A stretch of DNA of 64,000 bases. It comes from Copromyces sp. CBS 386.78. Taxonomy: Eukaryota > Ascomycota > Sordariomycetes > Sordariales > Sordariaceae. Below the pieces are notes generated by a model that saw only the letters and a program-made list of their open reading frames with translations, made no database searches and had not been told where the DNA came from. The position numbers were made by a program, and so were the translations under genes. This document shows, in pieces, positions 1-11,205 of this stretch. Every line of letters starts with the position of its first letter. Position 1 is the first letter of the stretch. The stretch covers positions 1-64,000 of the forward strand of contig MU839212.1 of assembly GCA_030685235.1 (NCBI GenBank). Reading direction: 5' to 3'.

Positions 1-1673
1 TCTGTGAGATGATTGGTCCAAAAAGCGGGAGAGGGCGCGCCAAGTGGGGGAGCAGTGTATGAAGACATTGAGGGCAGTGCGAAAAGACTTTCTCTATAAG
101 AAAATTAAATCTACCACTAAACTTTTCGAAGTAATATATACTAATAATAAAATAGTAATTAACGCAATTACTAATTAACCGTAAATTTAACTTTAATAAT
201 AAATCCAATTTTAATAGTAAGCCGATAATAGGATAGCGATTAACGCGATTACTAATTAACAGCAAACCTATTTAGGAAATATTAAGCGCCTTCGGTAGTA
301 GAGGTAATATTAGAGGGCGCGCTAAAAAAACAACCGTTATTGCCTATTAAAAGATTAATAGTTAATATAAAGCCCGATATTAGTATAAGCTTCAACTTTA
401 AAACCTAAATTTATTTATAATTTTAGATTATATTTAATCCTAGCGATTACTCTATTAAATACAACGTATATATAGATATAGGCTATTTATAATCCTTCGC
501 CGATAAGTGTTAGATCGAAGAATCTTATTCTAACCTACTTATTAAAAAATAATTAATTCCTCTTTCTATATAAAGAATCGGCAATAATTATTATAAATTT
601 TAAAATTTCATTATTTTACTAATATATTTTCAAAGTATAAACTTCAATAATTAAAGCCGGTAAGTTATAGCTCGGATTGAACGAGAGGTATCCTTCGTTA
701 ACGATTTAACTACCTACTTATTAATCGGTATAGATATTTTAGGCCCCGAGAAAGTAAATATCTTTATATTAAAATACTACGCCTATATTAATTCATATAA
801 AATCGAAATATTAATAGAGATAAAGGCGGGTAAAAAGTTTAATATTAGTATTCATATAGCTAGTCCAGCTCGACTTCCACTTAAACCTTCTATAATTTTA
901 ATTATTAATTACGCTAAAGTCAACAGTTTATAAAATTATATTTTTAAATTAATAAATCGCGAAAATAATTTTAGAACCTATATATTATTAATAACCGGAT
1001 CGCTAAAAATAATTACCGTTTATAATCCTTACCCTTACTATATTAAAATCTATAATAATTAATAATTTAGTTATTTCGTATTAATTAATCCGGATTGCCT
1101 AGCAGCAGAAGTCAACGAATAAAATAGAGTAGAAGCCGTAGCCTTCGTATACTATACATCCGAAAAATACGTACTAAATTTAACCAAGGTTATTAAACTA
1201 CGAATCTATATATACAAGACTGGGATCCGGATCTACAATTCAAGCTTAGAAATTATAAAAATTATATTTAAATTATTTAACGAATTTAAAGATGTTATTA
1301 AAGATAAAGGCTTCGTAGATATACTATAGGACAAATAAATATATATTAATTTCAAGCCCGACTAGTATACAAGAATCCTAAAATATACTAAAGTTTACTT
1401 ATAAGGACTAATAGCGAAGGATATAATTAGGACCTAAATTAAATAGCTATTCAAAGACGGAAAAATTAGTAGAATAAGGTATTAAGTACTATTTTCATTC
1501 CTAATATTCGTAGTATAGAGAATAATACTAAATAGTATTAAAAAAGGCCAGATAATTATTAATATACGAAACTTCAATAAGAATATTATCCTTAACGCCT
1601 ACCCGATAAAAATTTAAGAAGAAATTATCGGTAATATCGCCGCTAAGAATTCGAATTTTATTATTATTATAAA

Positions 1674-1718
1674 GAGAAACTCTATTCGCACGGGGATAAA
1701 ACTCTATTCGCACGGGGA
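1674..1718 (+). repeat. left terminal inverted repeat of the 438-bp element
   Basis: This 45-base arm is identical to the reverse complement of 2067-2111. It begins GAGAAACTCTATTCGCACGG and contains a direct duplication of its own core about 22 bases further in. Confidence 0.9.
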
Positions 1719-2066
1719 AAAAAAAGTGAACTTCAAAGTCTTTTTTAGAGCACTGAAACGTTCTAAACGAAGGTAAAAAGTATATAATATTTTTTCTCAT
1801 TTTTTTCTCTATCTAACAACACCTCTTTAAAGAACGCACATACTCAGTAACGTAAAAAAACTTTAGAGAAAGGAAACTATTATAAATAAATAATAAAGAA
1901 TATAAAAAGTCCAAAAGTTCAGAAAAAAGGTATTTAAATAACGCTTAGGGCTATAAAGTTGGTACTTACCTTGAAAAATCTATCAAAAATCGACGAGTAA
2001 TTTAATACTACTTTTAGTCTTATACACTAAGGTTTAATTAAGTTATACTTAGAAAACCAAAGTGGA

Positions 2067-2111
2067 TCCCCGTGCGAATAGAGTTTTATCCCCGTGCGAA
2101 TAGAGTTTCTC
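2067..2111 (-). repeat. right terminal inverted repeat of the 438-bp element
   Basis: This 45-base arm is the perfect inverse of 1674-1718 and is followed directly by the second copy of the ATTATAAA target duplication. Confidence 0.9.
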
Positions 2112-4924
2112 ATTATAAATACCATTACCTTTTATTATTAATAGCGAGTCTACCCCAAATTGAAATGGGCATTTACGATTACAACTTCCGAAGGCTAATT
2201 TATATTTAATTGCGCGATAATAGGCTATAAAAATTTAAACGCCTATATTCAATAGTAAATAAATTTAATATTTTTAAATATTAAAGCCGTAGAATCTTAC
2301 TATAATAATATCGTAATTAATTTAACGATTTTAAAATAATATAATAAAGATTTATATTAAATACTTTAATGCTTCTACAAATAAAATATATTTATTAAGC
2401 CGTTAAAGACTTTCGTAACCTTCCCTAACGTAATAATCTTAAGTCGCTTCGTTAACAGTTTCAAAATATTAATAATTTAAGAAAGATTGGCAACGATATC
2501 TAAATTAACTTTCCTAATAATACTAACCCAGCTCGACTACTTTATTGGCTTAGCGACCTACTTATACGAGAACATTCTTCTATATAGCATTTTTATTAAT
2601 CTATTCGAAAAGAGGAAGACCGCAATACTATATTAATATAATTATAAAAGCATTAAGCGCAAAACTTAAGTAAGGGTAATAATTCTAACCTTGCCTATAA
2701 AGGAAGAAGTAGCATCCTTTAACGTTATAAAAATAGTATTAATTAAAAATACTACCCTCCAAATTTTCGTATTTATAAGATTACTATTTATCGATTTTAA
2801 TATATTTAAATATAATATCAGCATTAAAATATATTACGTTCGGGATAATGAAATCGATTAATTACAAAATAATTCAAACTTAATTACCGCGTACCCTTCA
2901 CGCAAATTAATATAAAATATCGCTTTCATTTCTAGAATTTTGACGGCAACCGAAAAGCGATACTAACTAATAGAAATAGAAGTTCTAAATTTAATTTAAG
3001 CCCTAATTAAATACCGTAAATAAATTAACGTAACCTAAGTTCTATTAATAATTATATACACCAGTTATAAAACTATTATTAATCTAATCCGTTAAAGCGT
3101 AAATATTATTAATTCGACATTATTAAATATATTTAATAAAAAACTCCTAAAAGTAATAAAATATACTAATACCTTCGAAAATAATATTAACGTCATCTAT
3201 AAACTCAATAAATTCTACGTCGTCCTAGACGCCCTATTTAAACTCTATCGAAGCAATAACCCACCTAATAATAATCTACTAAATTCAACCGCTAAAAGCG
3301 GACTAAAACATTTTCTAAACGACTACAATAAATAATAAGCAATTTACTAAGTATTTTATTAAAACGGTACCCTAAACCCCGAAACCGTTATCAACCTAAA
3401 ATAAAAACCTACAATAACTTTAATTTAAATAGACCCGACTTTTCAACACAAAATAATTAATAGTTATAAAACAGATCCGTTTTAGAAATAATTAAACTAA
3501 ATTTTGAACACTAATATTTCGTTAAGCTATAACGCTACTATATTACTATTCGAATAATAAAATAGTCTACTATAGAAAACCGAGGATAGGCAAAAGCGAC
3601 TCTATATACCTAGAATTTATTACCCTAAAATATTCGAAATTATTTACAGTCAAAAACACTTCGGCTTCAACTATTTAATATCCTACCTCAATTAATTCTA
3701 TATATTATATAAAATACAAGAATTAAAACGTTATTTCAAAGGATGCCCAATTTATTAAATCCTTAATAAGAAAAAGTATAAACTATACGGCAATATATAA
3801 CCGATTTTCGGCCTGCTTTGCCCGTACTATATAATTAATATTAATTTCATCCTAAGACTCCTAATATTAAACTAAAGCTATAATACTATTATAATAATAA
3901 TTAATAAATTTACTAAATAAATTTTATTAATTCTAAGTAAAATAACGTAGACGGCGGAATAATAGGTAGACGCTCTATATATAACCTTACTATCCTACAA
4001 TTAGGGAATATTAAAAGTAATAATTTTAAACCGAAATCCTAAATTTCTATCCAGATTTTAGGCAAAATATTAGTATAAATTTAGAATACAACTACTATAT
4101 TTAACGGTATACTATCCGCAAATAAACGGAATAATTAAACGCTTAATCTAAATTATCCAAAGTACGCTTAAATATTATATTAACTACCTTAAGAAATTTA
4201 ATAATTAGGACGGAATTATCCCGCAATTCTAATTCGAATATAATAATACTAAATTAATAATAATAGGAGTAAGTTTAAACGAAGTAACTTTAAAATTTAC
4301 TCTAAATTTAGTCCTAAATTTAATTAATAGTAAAGAAGTAATACCGGGCATTAAATTACCCAATTAACGTATTTCTATTTAAAATAATATTAAATTAGCG
4401 GTAATAAACGCTAAATATAATTATAATAAATAATATTAATTGTAATTCTTTAATATAAGTAATCGAATTCTATTACGCCTCTATAAAGGGTATATAGTAC
4501 CTAAGGCCATAAAATTACAAAAATTTAGGCTATAATATATAGGACTATTAAAGATCGTTGAATAAATTAGACGCTTAATATATAAATTAAATCTACCCCC
4601 GATTTAGAAGATATATAACGTTATTTTTATTAATTATTTCGAACTAGCTTTATTTAACGTTCATAATAGATAATTACCTAAAGCCGGATTAGTAATAGCT
4701 TAAAATTATAAGCGTATAATATTACGGGAAAAAGTTAGGAGGTATTTAGTAGGATACGAAGGACTAGGCGCTAAATACAAATACTAGATAAGCTTAAAGC
4801 AATTAGGAAATAAAGTAGGGACCTTTTTGAAAGATTTTAAGAAGAAAAGGAAGTTTATACAGATTTAAAATAAAGATCCTATGTAATTTAGCTCGCGAAG
4901 GCACATCGTATTTTTTTAAGAGGG

Positions 4925-5131
4925 TAAATTATAAGCGATCCTTAGGATTAAGGTAGCTATAGTATAGTACGTACTATGTGCACCTACTTAGTCAGGGCAC
5001 TGGCTATTGCCTGATTTAGTAGAGTTAAGGCTACGGCAGGCGTAAGCCTAGCCGATCTGGTATCCAGTATCCTGTATTTAGTTAGACTAGCCTCCACACA
5101 GTAGATTAGGAGGCCATCTTAATCCATTACA
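4925..5131 (+). repeat. probable 3' LTR of the gypsy element
   Basis: A purine tract AAGAGGG (4918-4924) follows the degraded pol and chromodomain and looks like a polypurine tract. The next ~207 bases end in ATTACA and are less AT-rich than pol. The start reads TAAATTATAAGCG, which could be a RIP-altered TG-type LTR start. No second LTR is in the window to compare, so both borders are estimates. Confidence 0.4.
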
Positions 5132-5353
5132 CCATCTTTGCTGGTACCTTTGTACCGTACCCGTTATATTCGCGGTGCCAATTCAAGAAAAACAAATCGA
5201 TAGGGCGACGCAAAACAACAAAACACCAAAAAGACTCCAAACGGCACCGCTTTGCAAGACCAGCACAGCAAACGCGCGTCGACCAAACGCGTCCACCCGC
5301 ATCTTCCACACACACACAGTCGGTTTTCTTTGGTCCAAATCGACACCACGACC
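5132..5353 (+). promoter_or_regulatory. short 5' region of the nucleoporin gene
   Basis: Only about 220 bases separate the retroelement end from the nucleoporin start codon. The composition becomes normal (C/A-rich leader with CACACACACA at about 5308-5318), as in fungal 5' untranslated leaders. The reading frame is open upstream to 5252 but has no earlier in-frame ATG. Transcription therefore starts either in this short stretch or within the LTR. Confidence 0.45.
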
Positions 5354-8300
5354 ATGTCTCTCTTCGGCAACTTGGGCGGAGCGGCCACGAGCGCGCCGGC
5401 GACCAACACTCTGTTTGGCGGTACTGCTGGCACCACCACTGGCACCTCGCTGTTCGGAAACCCGGCGAACAACACGGCCCAGACCGGCACGACAGGTACT
5501 GCTCAAGCGACTGGCGGTTTATTCGGCGCGAAGCCCGCGGCGACTCAAGCGACTCCCTCCCTTTTCGGCGGCACCGCGACTGCGACAGCTCCGGCAACCG
5601 GTGGTCTGTTCGGAACACCAGCTGCGACAACCGGCACCGCGACGAACCAAGCAGGAACCACGGCCGGTTTGTTTGGAACCACGGCTACGAACACGGCTGC
5701 CAAACCATCGCTATTTGGTACAGGCACCACCACGACCACCACCCAGCCAGCGACTGGTGGTCTCTTCGGAAATCTGGGGACTACTGCTACCAATCAACAG
5801 CCAGCTACCGGAACGACTGGGGGTCTATTCGGTGGCTTGGGCAACACCTCGACAACAGCCGCCAAGCCCTCTCTCTTCGGTGCCCCGGCTACCACGACAC
5901 AACAACCTGCCACCATGGGAGCTCCCGGTACCGCCAGCCAGAGTCTCTTCGGAGCTACGAACAATGCCGCCCCAGCCAACAACTCTACACCCGTCAACCA
6001 GGCCAGCGGCGCCTTCTTCGACAGCCTGCTTGCCCGTAACAAGAAGCAGGCCGAGGGGGAGACGGCGCTCGGCGACCTCCCAAGTCTCCAGCTCGGCCTT
6101 GGTGATCTTCGTCAGAGGCTCAAGAAGGTCGGTCCCCAGACACAGGGCCGTCCCGTTGATGGAAAGGCACACTACTTCCTCGCCGCGTCCGGCGTCGACC
6201 CAGGCGCTGCTGTCAGAGATCTCGGTGCTTTTGGCCTCGGAGCGCGGGCGGAAAGGCAACAGACTGGATATGGAGCTAGGGACGAGGTGGATGTTGAGAC
6301 ATACCTGTCCAACTTGCAGCAGAAGACGACGCTGAGCATGATTTCGGACGGCCTGGAACGGTCCGTCCGCGACTTCGACAGCTTCTTGGAGGAGAACGTG
6401 ACGATGGAGTGGGAGAACCAACGGAAACGCATCTACCAGCACTTTGGTATTCAGCCCAGGAACGAGGCCGAGCGTGCCAGCGGTTCGGCCCGTGAGGGAG
6501 GGTTCGGCCGTTCTCGCCGCAGAGGCTCTCAGACTCCTCGCGCTACCCAGAACGCGAGGTCAGGCTTGCAGCGCTCCATCATCGGCACGCCAAGCCGGAT
6601 CGGCTCTCACGCCCCAGAGTTTTCGGATGTAGAGAAGGACGCCGGCACCTCTGCCAGCACGTTCGGCTCGGTGGAGGACCGGTTCCTCCGTGAAAAGCAG
6701 GAAAAGCTTTCCGAGCACGTCCGCTATATCAACGATGCCCGGCAACACAAGGAGCCCGTCTATGTTTGCCGCGATTTCGCGGATCTGGAGGGCAGGTCTG
6801 GCGACAAGCATGCACCGCATATTGTTGAGGCGTATCGGGCCATGATGGAGATTGTTGGGGAGAACCCTCATCTGGATCAGGTGCCAAAGGAACGGGCGTT
6901 TGCCAAGAAGTACCTGGATCCCAGCACTCTGTCCAAGAATGCGGTTGATATGAGGAAGCAGATCCTCGACGGCGCCAATCGGTACTTGGAGAAGCAGTTC
7001 TTCGACGAGGTCAACGCTTTGATTGCCAAGTATCCCCAGGACGCCAACCTTGGAGGGAAGCCCGATGTTGTTAGCAAGATCAAGGCCTTCATCAGGCTCC
7101 GTATCGCTCGCAAGACGTTGGTTCCCGACAACACCGACCTCCAGTCTGTCAACGGCGAGTATATCTGGGCTGTTGTTTTCTATCTGTTGCGAGCTGGTTT
7201 CGTGAACGAGGCGGCCACGTACGTCAACGATATGCAACATCACTTCCGCAGCATCGACAGGACGTTCCCAGGTTACATCAACAGCTATGCCTCTAGCGAA
7301 GATCGCAGACTCAAGCGCCAGATGCAAGATCGGTGCACCAGCGAGTACAACCAGCGCATCCGCAACGCCCCCGAAGGCACCATCGACCCGTTCCGCATGG
7401 CCTGCTACAAGATTATCGGTCGGTGCGATGTTAGCAACAGAAGTCTCGACAACCTCAACACAGATGTCAACGACTGGATCTGGCTGCAGTTCAACCTCGC
7501 CCGCGAGTCTGCCAAGGAGCTCGAGATTGCCGGCGAATCGTACGGTCTTCCCGAGCTTCAGGCCAGCATCAAGGAGATTGGCCTCAAGCACTTCCCCAAG
7601 AGCCCTGCCGAGGATACTAATGGTAGCTTCGGCATGTTCTTCTTCATGCAAGTTCTTGCGGGCATGTTCGAGCAGGCCATTGCTTATCTCTACCCCTTCT
7701 CTTATGTCGATGCGGTCCACTTTGCCATCGCTCTCAGCTACTATGGCCTCTTGCGTCCCGCCGATGCCTTCACCGGCAACGAGCTGCTTTCCCACAGCAC
7801 CCGCGGTCTGCCGCAGATCAACTTTGGCAGAATGCTCGGATATTACACACGCGACTTCCGCGCCGCCAACGCCGCCTCAGCCGTCGACTACCTGGTACTC
7901 ATCTGCCTCAACGCCGACGACGCCGCCGGCAACGGCCAAGCCCAGGCCCAACTCTGCCACGAGGCTCTCCGCGAGCTTGTCCTCGAGTCCCGCGAATTTA
8001 GCAAGCTCATCGGCGACATCAAGCCCGACGGCCACCGCATCCCCGGCGTCATCGAGCAGCGCGGTTCCCTCATCGCCCTGGGCCACGAGCAAGAGTTCGT
8101 CACGCAAATCACCCACCAAGCCGCCACCTACGCCGACGACAACGGCCGGACCACGGACGCCGTCCTGCTCTACCACCTGGCGGGCGACTACGACACCGTC
8201 ATCGCCATCGTCAGCCGCGCCCTCAGCGAGGCCGTGTCTCTTGAGATTGGCGAGGATCCTCTGCGCCTGGTGCCCGTAAAGCCCCGTGCCGAGGGCGAGG

Positions 8301-8916
8301 TTGCCAACGCGCAGCAAGGGACCAGCCTCAGCCTGGCTGCGATCGACGACCCTGTTGAGCTGGCCCGCACCATGATGTCCATGTACGAGCGCGACGCCAT
8401 GTTCTTGAACCACATCCGCGACCAGAACAGGATTGCGTGCAATCTGTTGTTGAAGATGAGCGATATCAAGGAGATGATTCAGCGGAATGAGTGGGCCCAG
8501 GCTATTGATGTATGTTTTGCTTTCCCTTCACCCCCTTCCTTCTGTTCATCCCCCTACCCTGTCAATCCCACTTACTAACACATTACATCCAGGTAATCCG
8601 GTCCCTAAGCATCCTCCCCACAGATGATTGCATGGGCGACCCGGCCAAGATCCGCTCCTACGCATCCAAGTTTTCGAGCTTGGCCCAGCCCGTGGCCATC
8701 AACGTGCCCAACCTGCTCATGTGGACCATCATCTGCTGCACGCGGCAGCGCGAGAGGCTGCTTACCGGCCAGTTCGTCGGCAATGCCGGTACCGCGCGCG
8801 AGATGCTGGCGAGGTTGAAGCAGATCACTGTTGATTTGACTACGTATACGAGTCAGTTGCGGTACAGGCTGCCGCCGCATTTGACGGAGGCGTTGGCTAG
8901 GGCTAGTGCTGACTGA
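5354..8916 (+). CDS. nic96: nucleoporin Nic96/Nup93 with N-terminal FG repeats
   Basis: This is a linker nucleoporin of the inner ring of the nuclear pore complex. There are two exons, 5354-8509 and 8593-8916, with an 83-base phase-0 intron (GTATGT..CAG), giving 1159 residues. The start is chosen at ACCATGTC, where the conserved MSLFGNLGG begins; no upstream in-frame ATG exists. Residues 1 to ~215 are Gly/Thr/Ala-rich with about a dozen LFG units (SLFG, GLFG), then FFDSLLARN at ~218 and a leucine-rich segment, probably the short linear motifs for Nup192/Nsp1-complex binding. From ~450 to the end is the alpha-helical Nic96 domain, including LPQINFGRMLGYYTRDF and the C-terminal ITVDLTTYTSQLRYRLPPHL. 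Yeast Nic96 and animal Nup93 are shorter and known as non-FG proteins, so the N-terminus is unusual. The family call is confident. Confidence 0.95.
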
Positions 8917-9751
8917 GTGGGAGGTTGAGAGTGGAGAAGGGGAGATGGGAGATGGATGGGATGTTGGGATGTTAGGGTAGAGGATGATGGGTGTTTGAGT
9001 AAAGTTGAGGATTGGCTTGGCTGTGTGGATTTAGTTAAGGGTAGCAAGTGAGGAGTGATGAAGTATTAGCATGTTGAAAGGATGGGTTTCGGCAGTTTAT
9101 CAGTTGAGACTACTTGGCGATAAAACCTTGGAAATCTGGGTCGTCTGTTGAGTGGCTTGTGAAGAAGTGCTTAGAATTTGCTAGCCTTTGCATAGCATAT
9201 CGGTATCGGCAATCTTTGCAGTATTCAGGTGTGAAGAGGATCGTCGATCGTGTAGCTAGATGTCCTTTTGCCACCCAGCAGATGCCCCTTTTCGTAGTCC
9301 CGAGATACTCGCGGGTTAGGGTTTCTTACACGCTCTCTACTTGTCGGTAACTTTGCGAAGCGACTTCACTTGGGACTAAATCCCTTTCTCTCTTTTGTTT
9401 CGAGCCTTTTGATTCAGGTACCGTAATGCAATACATCCAGATCTGAATCGGCTTTGATATATGGTAAGGAAGTCATTGTATCCATAATAACTCTTTTGCT
9501 CATCTTCTGGCCATTAACATCCCGGGTTCCGTTGGGCCCCCCCTTTGTTGCCGTCAGATGTCAGCTCCCCTCATCCTGAGTTTTCACTTCCTCCTCTCCT
9601 GTCACTATTGGTATTTGAACGAGAAGACATCGCCAGTATGTCCAACACTCATCCACGGACTCCCGTCGAGATCCACCATCTATTACACATCAACCAACCA
9701 GTCATGCCCGCTTTCTCGCCCCTTTTGAGTTGCACGCACCCCCGACAAATT
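8917..9751. other. convergent intergenic region between nic96 and the AKR gene
   Basis: This region holds the 3' flanks of two convergent genes. It contains G/A-rich (8917-9000) and pyrimidine-rich (~9540-9610) tracts, as expected of fungal 3' regions. I see no convincing gene in it. Confidence 0.5.
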
Positions 9752-10956
9752 TTAAGAAGGCGGCATGCCCACCAACGCCTTGAATCCTTCAAGACACCTA
9801 TCCCACACTTTTCTCCCTTGCGGCGTCTTCCTCCACCTGTCTACCCTCTCTAAACATTCCAGATCATCCCTCATGTGTTGTTGACTCGTCGTTCCGTTCA
9901 GAACCACCACGTCCGCTCCCAGTATGATTAGCGCATACCAGGCAGCTTCCAGACTTATGCCCAACTCCCCATCCCCGCTCTCAAGATCCCCTGTCCCTTC
10001 TGGGTCTCTGTCGGCAAGGTCCCCCCCATCATCACCTTCTTTTTGTTCTTCTGTTTCTGCCGCCGCCGCAGCCTCCGCCTCCAGCGCCTCCACGTCCTGC
10101 GTCGACTTGGGCACTGCCGCCGCCAACTCCCTCACAAACTTCTGCGTCGGCCAATCGCCCCTGTTCCCCGTCAGCGTCCAGAACCCCTGGTAGCGCGTTC
10201 TCTTCTCGCCCTTCCAGCGCGTGCTGTTCTGGTTCGCGCACCACCGACGCAGCTCGACGTCCCACCGGCGCTCGGCGCGGCGAAAGCGGTTCTGGATAAC
10301 CGTCGGGTACACCGTCACGCGAGGGTCGGCGACAAGGTACTGCAGTTCGGGCAGAGTGATGTTGGAGATGCCCAGCGAGCGGATGCGGTGCGGGACGAAA
10401 GACTGTAAGGCCGTCCAGGCTTCAAGCGTGGAGACTGGGTCGGGGAAGGGGGAGTGCATAATTAGGCAGTCTATGTAGCTTGTGTCCTCTTCCGAGTCGG
10501 AGTGGGCGAGGTTTCGCAGGGAGGAGGTCACGGAGGCGAGAACTTGCGAGGTTATGGTTGGGTAGAGGGCGGGTTCGGCTAGGAAGGCGTCGTCGTGGGG
10601 GGTGTACTTTGTTTGGATCTTTTCATGTAATGTGTCAATCTACAAGTACATATTCCTGCAAGGGAAATGAATCGGGCGGTGGTGGTGGTAAGATTACTCA
10701 CGTATAGTTCCTCCCGGGTGGCGATTCCGTCCTTGATGGCTCTCCGAATGCCCTCACCCGTCAGCTCCTCGCTGTAGTGTCGCTTCATGGCGGCAGTATC
10801 GATACCGCGGAAGCCTTCCTTGATGGCCTGGTAGACCAGGTCGGCGGTGCGGTTCTTCTTCCAGGCTGTGCCGTAGACCATCCGCGGCATGTTGACCTTG
10901 GGATGGAGGGGATCTGACCCCGCAGGGCTGTCGGTTGACGCACTCGCGCTCGCCAT
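9752..10956 (-). CDS. aldo/keto reductase family protein
   Basis: A NAD(P)H-dependent carbonyl reductase with a TIM-barrel fold. Exon 1 is 10956-10702 and exon 2 is 10618-9752. The 83-base phase-0 intron starts GTGAGT; the acceptor AAG is chosen because it restores the family sequence REELYIQTKYTP. The protein has 373 residues from this ATG. The catalytic tetrad is visible: Asp53 (GIDTA), Tyr61, Lys89 (IQTKYTP) and His140 (LIMHSP). The SLGISN motif of the barrel is present. An acidic low-complexity insert (about residues 265-315, rich in Glu/Ala/Asp/Gly) sits in the C-terminal third and is not typical. An in-frame ATG further upstream (11205) would add 83 basic residues. The substrate is unknown. 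The gene is divergent from the oxidoreductase at 11994. Confidence 0.88.
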
Positions 10957-11205
10957 AATGGTTGTACTACGGGTGCCTCTCAGTTGCCTAGTAGCAATGG
11001 GAGAAAGGGCCGCGCTGCTTGTGCTCCGAGGCTTGCGAACTTGTGTGGTGGGCTTCTTGAAAAGGATGCCGTTGGTGTTGGCTGTCTGACGCTGATGAAG
11101 GGAGAGCCCGCTCTGGTGGGCGTTTTTGGCGTGGGCGTGGGCGGGACGGTAGGGCAGCAGGGGCAGCAGCTTTGGTCGCTTGAGAAGTAGAAGCAGCAAA
11201 AGCAT
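10957..11205 (-). other. possible N-terminal extension (targeting sequence) of the aldo/keto reductase
   Basis: The reading frame stays open for 83 codons upstream of the internal start, to an ATG at 11205. The extension has no Asp or Glu, is rich in Arg/Lys/Ser/Thr, and begins with a leucine run. This is the composition of a mitochondrial presequence. It could equally be an untranslated leader that happens to be open. The internal ATG at 10956 has a reasonable context (ACCATTATGG). Confidence 0.35.

Larger units (their letters stand above)
1674..2111. mobile_element. 438-bp non-autonomous inverted-repeat element (family A), 8-bp target duplication
   Basis: The ends are perfect 45-base terminal inverted repeats (1674-1718 and 2067-2111) that start GAGAAACTCTATTCGCACGG. 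Each arm contains two tandem copies of the motif AACTCTATTCGCACGGGGAT. The element is flanked by the perfect 8-base direct repeat ATTATAAA (1666-1673 and 2112-2119), a target-site duplication. The interior is AT-rich with no reading frame, so the element is a MITE. It lies inside the RIP-degraded gypsy pol relic, yet its two arms are identical and keep CpA and TpG sites. That suggests insertion after the host element was mutated. An 8-base duplication fits hAT (also P or some MULE) transposases. Confidence 0.88.
640..4860 (+). pseudogene. gypsy pol relic: protease, RT, RNase H, integrase, chromodomain
   Basis: This is the degenerate coding part of the gypsy element. Domains follow in normal order on the + strand but with many in-frame TAA/TAG and at least one frame change, plus the 438-base insertion at 1674-2111. 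The integrase section keeps a recognisable DDE-region context (RNPKF..SRF, then YYPQ..G). The last ~50 codons before 4860 resemble the chromodomain that chromoviruses use for targeting to heterochromatin. Domain calls come from motif recognition only; there was no profile search. Confidence 0.7.
1..5131 (+). mobile_element. RIP-degraded Ty3/gypsy retrotransposon (chromodomain type), left end off window
   Basis: The whole stretch is AT-rich, and + strand reading frames carry dense TAA/TAG where Gln or Trp codons are expected, as RIP produces. In the expected gypsy order I see: protease/early RT traces at about 690-1480 (LLIGIDILGPEKVN, then FNEFKDV..KGFVD), an RNase H motif RILTATEKRY near 2930-2970, integrase at about 3600-4300 (LNRNPKF, then YYPQINGIIKRL), and a C-terminal chromodomain-like stretch near 4700-4850 (REKVRRYLVGYEGLGAKYKY). 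The element is interrupted at 1674-2111 by a small inverted-repeat element. No 5' LTR is visible, so the true left end lies outside the window or before base ~110, where composition is more balanced. It cannot encode a working protein. Confidence 0.8.

Noticed and set aside
5175..6335. 386-codon + strand frame overlapping the FG part of nic96
   Set aside because: Pro/Arg-rich product created by the repetitive ACC/GGC codons of the FG region in another frame.
6560..7795. Long antisense open frame (411 codons) inside nic96
   Set aside because: Its frame mirrors the sense codon pattern of a long conserved exon; the sense protein is a clear Nic96 and the antisense product has no family.
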